Origin: Lacrimispora defluvii
Lineage (GTDB): Bacteria > Bacillota > Clostridia > Lachnospirales > Lachnospiraceae
DNA: 64,000 nucleotides
Assembly (NCBI GenBank): GCA_013036995.1
Contig: JAAOXG010000002.1
Location: forward strand, 83,592-147,591
Direction of reading: 5' to 3'
The notes under the pieces were generated by a model. That model saw only the letters and a list, made by a program, of their open reading frames with translations, ran no database searches and had not been told where the DNA came from. Below are positions 62,705-64,000 of the stretch, piece by piece (positions within the stretch are counted from its first letter, which is position 1; every line of letters begins with the position of its first letter). A program made the position numbers and the translations under genes.

Positions 62705-62778
62705 GGAAGTATAGCTCAGCCGGGATGAGCGTTCGCCTCACACGCGAAAGGTCATGGGTTCGAGCCCCATTACTTCCA
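62705..62778 (+). tRNA. tRNA-Val (anticodon CAC)
   Basis: A 74-base cloverleaf: acceptor GGAAGTA/TACTTCC, D arm GCTC…GAGC, anticodon stem TTCGC/GCGAA with loop CTCACAC (anticodon CAC), T stem ATGGG/CCCAT with loop TTCGAGC. CCA is not encoded. Six bases after tRNA-Ala, same transcript. Confidence 0.9.
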
Positions 62779-62795
62779 TTTTTCTATAAACAGCC

Positions 62796-62839
62796 AAACC
62801 ACCGGAATCACTTGTATTTACAGGGGATTCCGGTGGTTT
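62796..62839 (+). terminator. Terminator of the tRNA transcript
   Basis: AAACCACCGGAATC pairs perfectly with GATTCCGGTGGTTT (14 bp), followed by GTTTTTC. Confidence 0.9.
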
Positions 62840-62951
62840 GTTTTTCGCCAAATACTGCTATTTTTCTCTCTGTGTTGCATTTTTTCTAAAATAATTCTGA
62901 CTATACGGCATAAAATAGTATTAATTATAGATACATTACTGAGGTGATACA

Positions 62952-63161
62952 ATGAGCTATTGTTGTGACGTATTATTTATTTCCACATTAGCATGTCAAA
63001 TAGCAGATTGCTTAAACGACGATGAATTATCATTGTTAGCAGCAGATACAGTCTTACTGAGCGATGCTTTAAACGCAATTGCTGTCAGGCGTTCAATAAC
63101 GAATTCTTGTAGTACAAACAGCACACCTGCAACAGATAAACCTACCTGTTGCGAAGAATAA
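62952..63161 (+). CDS. Small Cys-containing protein (69 aa)
   Basis: GAGGTG lies eight bases before the ATG. MSYCCDVLFISTLACQIADC is followed by a helical acidic segment (DDELSLLAADTVLLSDALNAIAV) and a Ser/Thr/Cys tail ending PTCCEE. Similar small proteins are widespread in Lachnospiraceae (I believe the DUF6774 group). Six cysteines suggest metal binding or disulfides. Function unknown. Confidence 0.65.
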   Translation: MSYCCDVLFISTLACQIADCLNDDELSLLAADTVLLSDALNAIAVRRSITNSCSTNSTPATDKPTCCEE

Positions 63162-63163
63162 AA

Positions 63164-63194
63164 AACTACTAACTAATACTGATAGTTAGCAGTT
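63164..63194 (+). terminator. Terminator-like stem after the 69-aa gene
   Basis: AACTACTAACTA pairs with TAGTTAGCAGTT (one mismatch), beginning three bases after the stop codon. The tail TATGATTACT is weak. Confidence 0.5.
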
Positions 63195-63224
63195 TATGAT
63201 TACTATTATTAAATAAATTATTTC

Positions 63225-63749
63225 TTATAGAAGAATCCAATACCGCTTAATCCTGTCCCCATCCACAACTACTTCCTTCTCAAAAATTCCTCCGTTAGCC
63301 AAAATCGTCTTCTCACTTCCCACATTGTCATAATCGCAGGTAATTAAGACTTTATCTAAACCATAATCTTTACAGTTTTTTAAATTCTGCCGCAGCATTT
63401 CTTTTGCGTACCCTTTTCTTCTTTCATCAGGCCGAACAGAGTATCCAATATGACCGCCCCAAACGCTCAAAATAGGATGGTTTATGTGGTGTCTGAAGTC
63501 GATGACTCCAATAATCTTATTATCTGCTGACCGTACCGCAATAAATGTATTAGATGCAACCCTGTCTTCGGGACACGTTTCATTATTTTCCAAAAGATCA
63601 ATGGTTCTAATCCATTCATCTGCCGAAGAGCACATCTTTAAATTGCCACAGCCATCCAGGCTGTCACCGGAATCTAAGAACTCCTGGCGATACTTCATGA
63701 TATCGTCTGCATATTCCATTGTTGGCTTTATTAATCTGATTTCATCCAT
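63225..63749 (-). CDS. GNAT-family N-acetyltransferase (RimJ-like)
   Basis: 174 aa. Full GNAT domain: GVIDFRHHINHPILSVWGGHIGYSVRPDERRKGYAKEML contains the acetyl-CoA loop (RRKGYA), and CDYDNVGSEKTILANGGIFEKEV is the usual end. This layout is common to RimJ/RimL-like enzymes that act on proteins, peptides or small amines. Acceptor unknown. Good ribosome site. Confidence 0.85.
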   Translation of the reverse strand: MDEIRLIKPTMEYADDIMKYRQEFLDSGDSLDGCGNLKMCSSADEWIRTIDLLENNETCPEDRVASNTFIAVRSADNKIIGVIDFRHHINHPILSVWGGHIGYSVRPDERRKGYAKEMLRQNLKNCKDYGLDKVLITCDYDNVGSEKTILANGGIFEKEVVVDGDRIKRYWILL

Positions 63750-63922
63750 TCTTTAACCTCCTGCGAAACGATTTCCTATTATATTACTCAAACTTCGCAC
63801 TTAAATAAGTGCCTATGCACCTTGAAAATTCAATAATAACTGGCATAAAAATAGCATGAAACCGATGGTTTTGGTATAATTAAGTTACTACACAAAATCA
63901 TAAAAACCGGAGGGCTCATGCT

Positions 63923-64000
63923 ATGAATAAAAGTATATCACAAGACAACCAGAATGTTAAACAGATTTCTAAATCTATTAAAAGATTTTTTACACGTTTC
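63923..64000 (+). CDS. Probable IS transposase, N-terminal fragment at window edge
   Basis: 26 codons from the ATG at 63923 (MNKSISQDNQNVKQISKSI then KRFFTRF), cut by the window end. The opening resembles IS4/IS1182-type transposases common in Lachnospiraceae, which continue HxSSALKAANAYKKKG; this part is outside the window. GGAGGG precedes the ATG, and the AT-rich stretch 63840-63920 with TATAAT could be the IS end. Low certainty. Confidence 0.45.
   Translation, partial: MNKSISQDNQNVKQISKSIKRFFTRF

Noticed and set aside
1..64000. CRISPR arrays
   Set aside because: No spaced series of identical repeats; the repeats seen are single tandem or end repeats.

Overview
The window reads as chromosome of a spore-forming, obligately anaerobic Firmicute of the Lachnospiraceae type (Clostridium/Lacrimispora-like). 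This rests on gene content: the spoIIAA-spoIIAB-sigF cluster next to spoVA genes, PyrK/PyrD type 1B, a [4Fe-4S]-type PurF, Rex, EndoA behind alr, many CW-repeat and small Lachnospiraceae proteins, AT-rich intergenic DNA and AGGAGG ribosome sites. The genus is an inference; no 16S gene is present.

Layout. 0.3-3.7 kb: pyrimidine genes pyrF-pyrK-pyrD and a YkgJ-type cysteine-cluster protein. 3.8-19.9 kb: housekeeping genes (nitroreductases, PepF, three GNATs counting the one at the far right end, a soluble PocR-MCP protein, YebC, a CorC/HlyC-type membrane protein, EndoA, Alr, Nnr, Rex, an ABC-F ATPase and a secreted CW-repeat protein). 20-26 kb: purA, a LysR regulator, purB and a purC-purF pair. 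27-32.4 kb: a lysine riboswitch in front of dapA-dapB, a cobalamin adenosyltransferase, a tandem-OB SSB-like protein and typA. 43.3-64 kb: yigZ, a class A PBP, spoVA genes with sigF-spoIIAB-spoIIAA, folC with a tiny partner and a TPR protein, RidA, DUF1836, YerC, a Cof-type HAD, an orphan SBP plus flavin amine oxidase, an AI-2E-family transporter, a D-2-hydroxyacid dehydrogenase, tRNA-Ala and tRNA-Val, and the start of a probable IS transposase at the right edge.

The foreign part is a 10.7-kb island (about 32.57-43.27 kb), visibly more GC-rich than its flanks and inserted between typA and the 3' end of yigZ. A 16-bp exact direct repeat (TTTTCTGCATATCTAT) bounds it and is a good attL/attR candidate. 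It contains an IS30-type transposase at the left end, a rightward cluster of very small genes with a Cro/CI-type HTH protein, and a leftward block of phage genes: IS30-type stand-alone HTH, SleB hydrolase, SNF2 helicase N-terminus, zinc-ribbon protein, cytosine methyltransferase, tail gpU, gp25, baseplate J and endolysin. Several genes are joined mid-gene to mid-gene: methyltransferase to gpU, J to endolysin, and a helicase cut off before its Walker A. A 17-bp tandem duplication also frameshifts a small Cys protein. No integrase, terminase, portal, capsid or tape-measure gene was seen. I therefore read it as a prophage collapsed by several internal deletions, not as a working new system, although the paired IS30-type HTHs and repeated GTTATA boxes at its two ends deserve a look.

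Outside the island the least ordinary items are a CW-repeat protein whose C-terminal domain looks like a metalloprotease without its HExxH, an EndoA toxin with no antitoxin gene, two tiny translationally coupled proteins (52 aa between sigF and spoVAA, 46 aa between folC and a TPR protein), and an amine oxidase paired with an orphan substrate-binding lipoprotein. All family calls are from reading the sequence; no searches were run.
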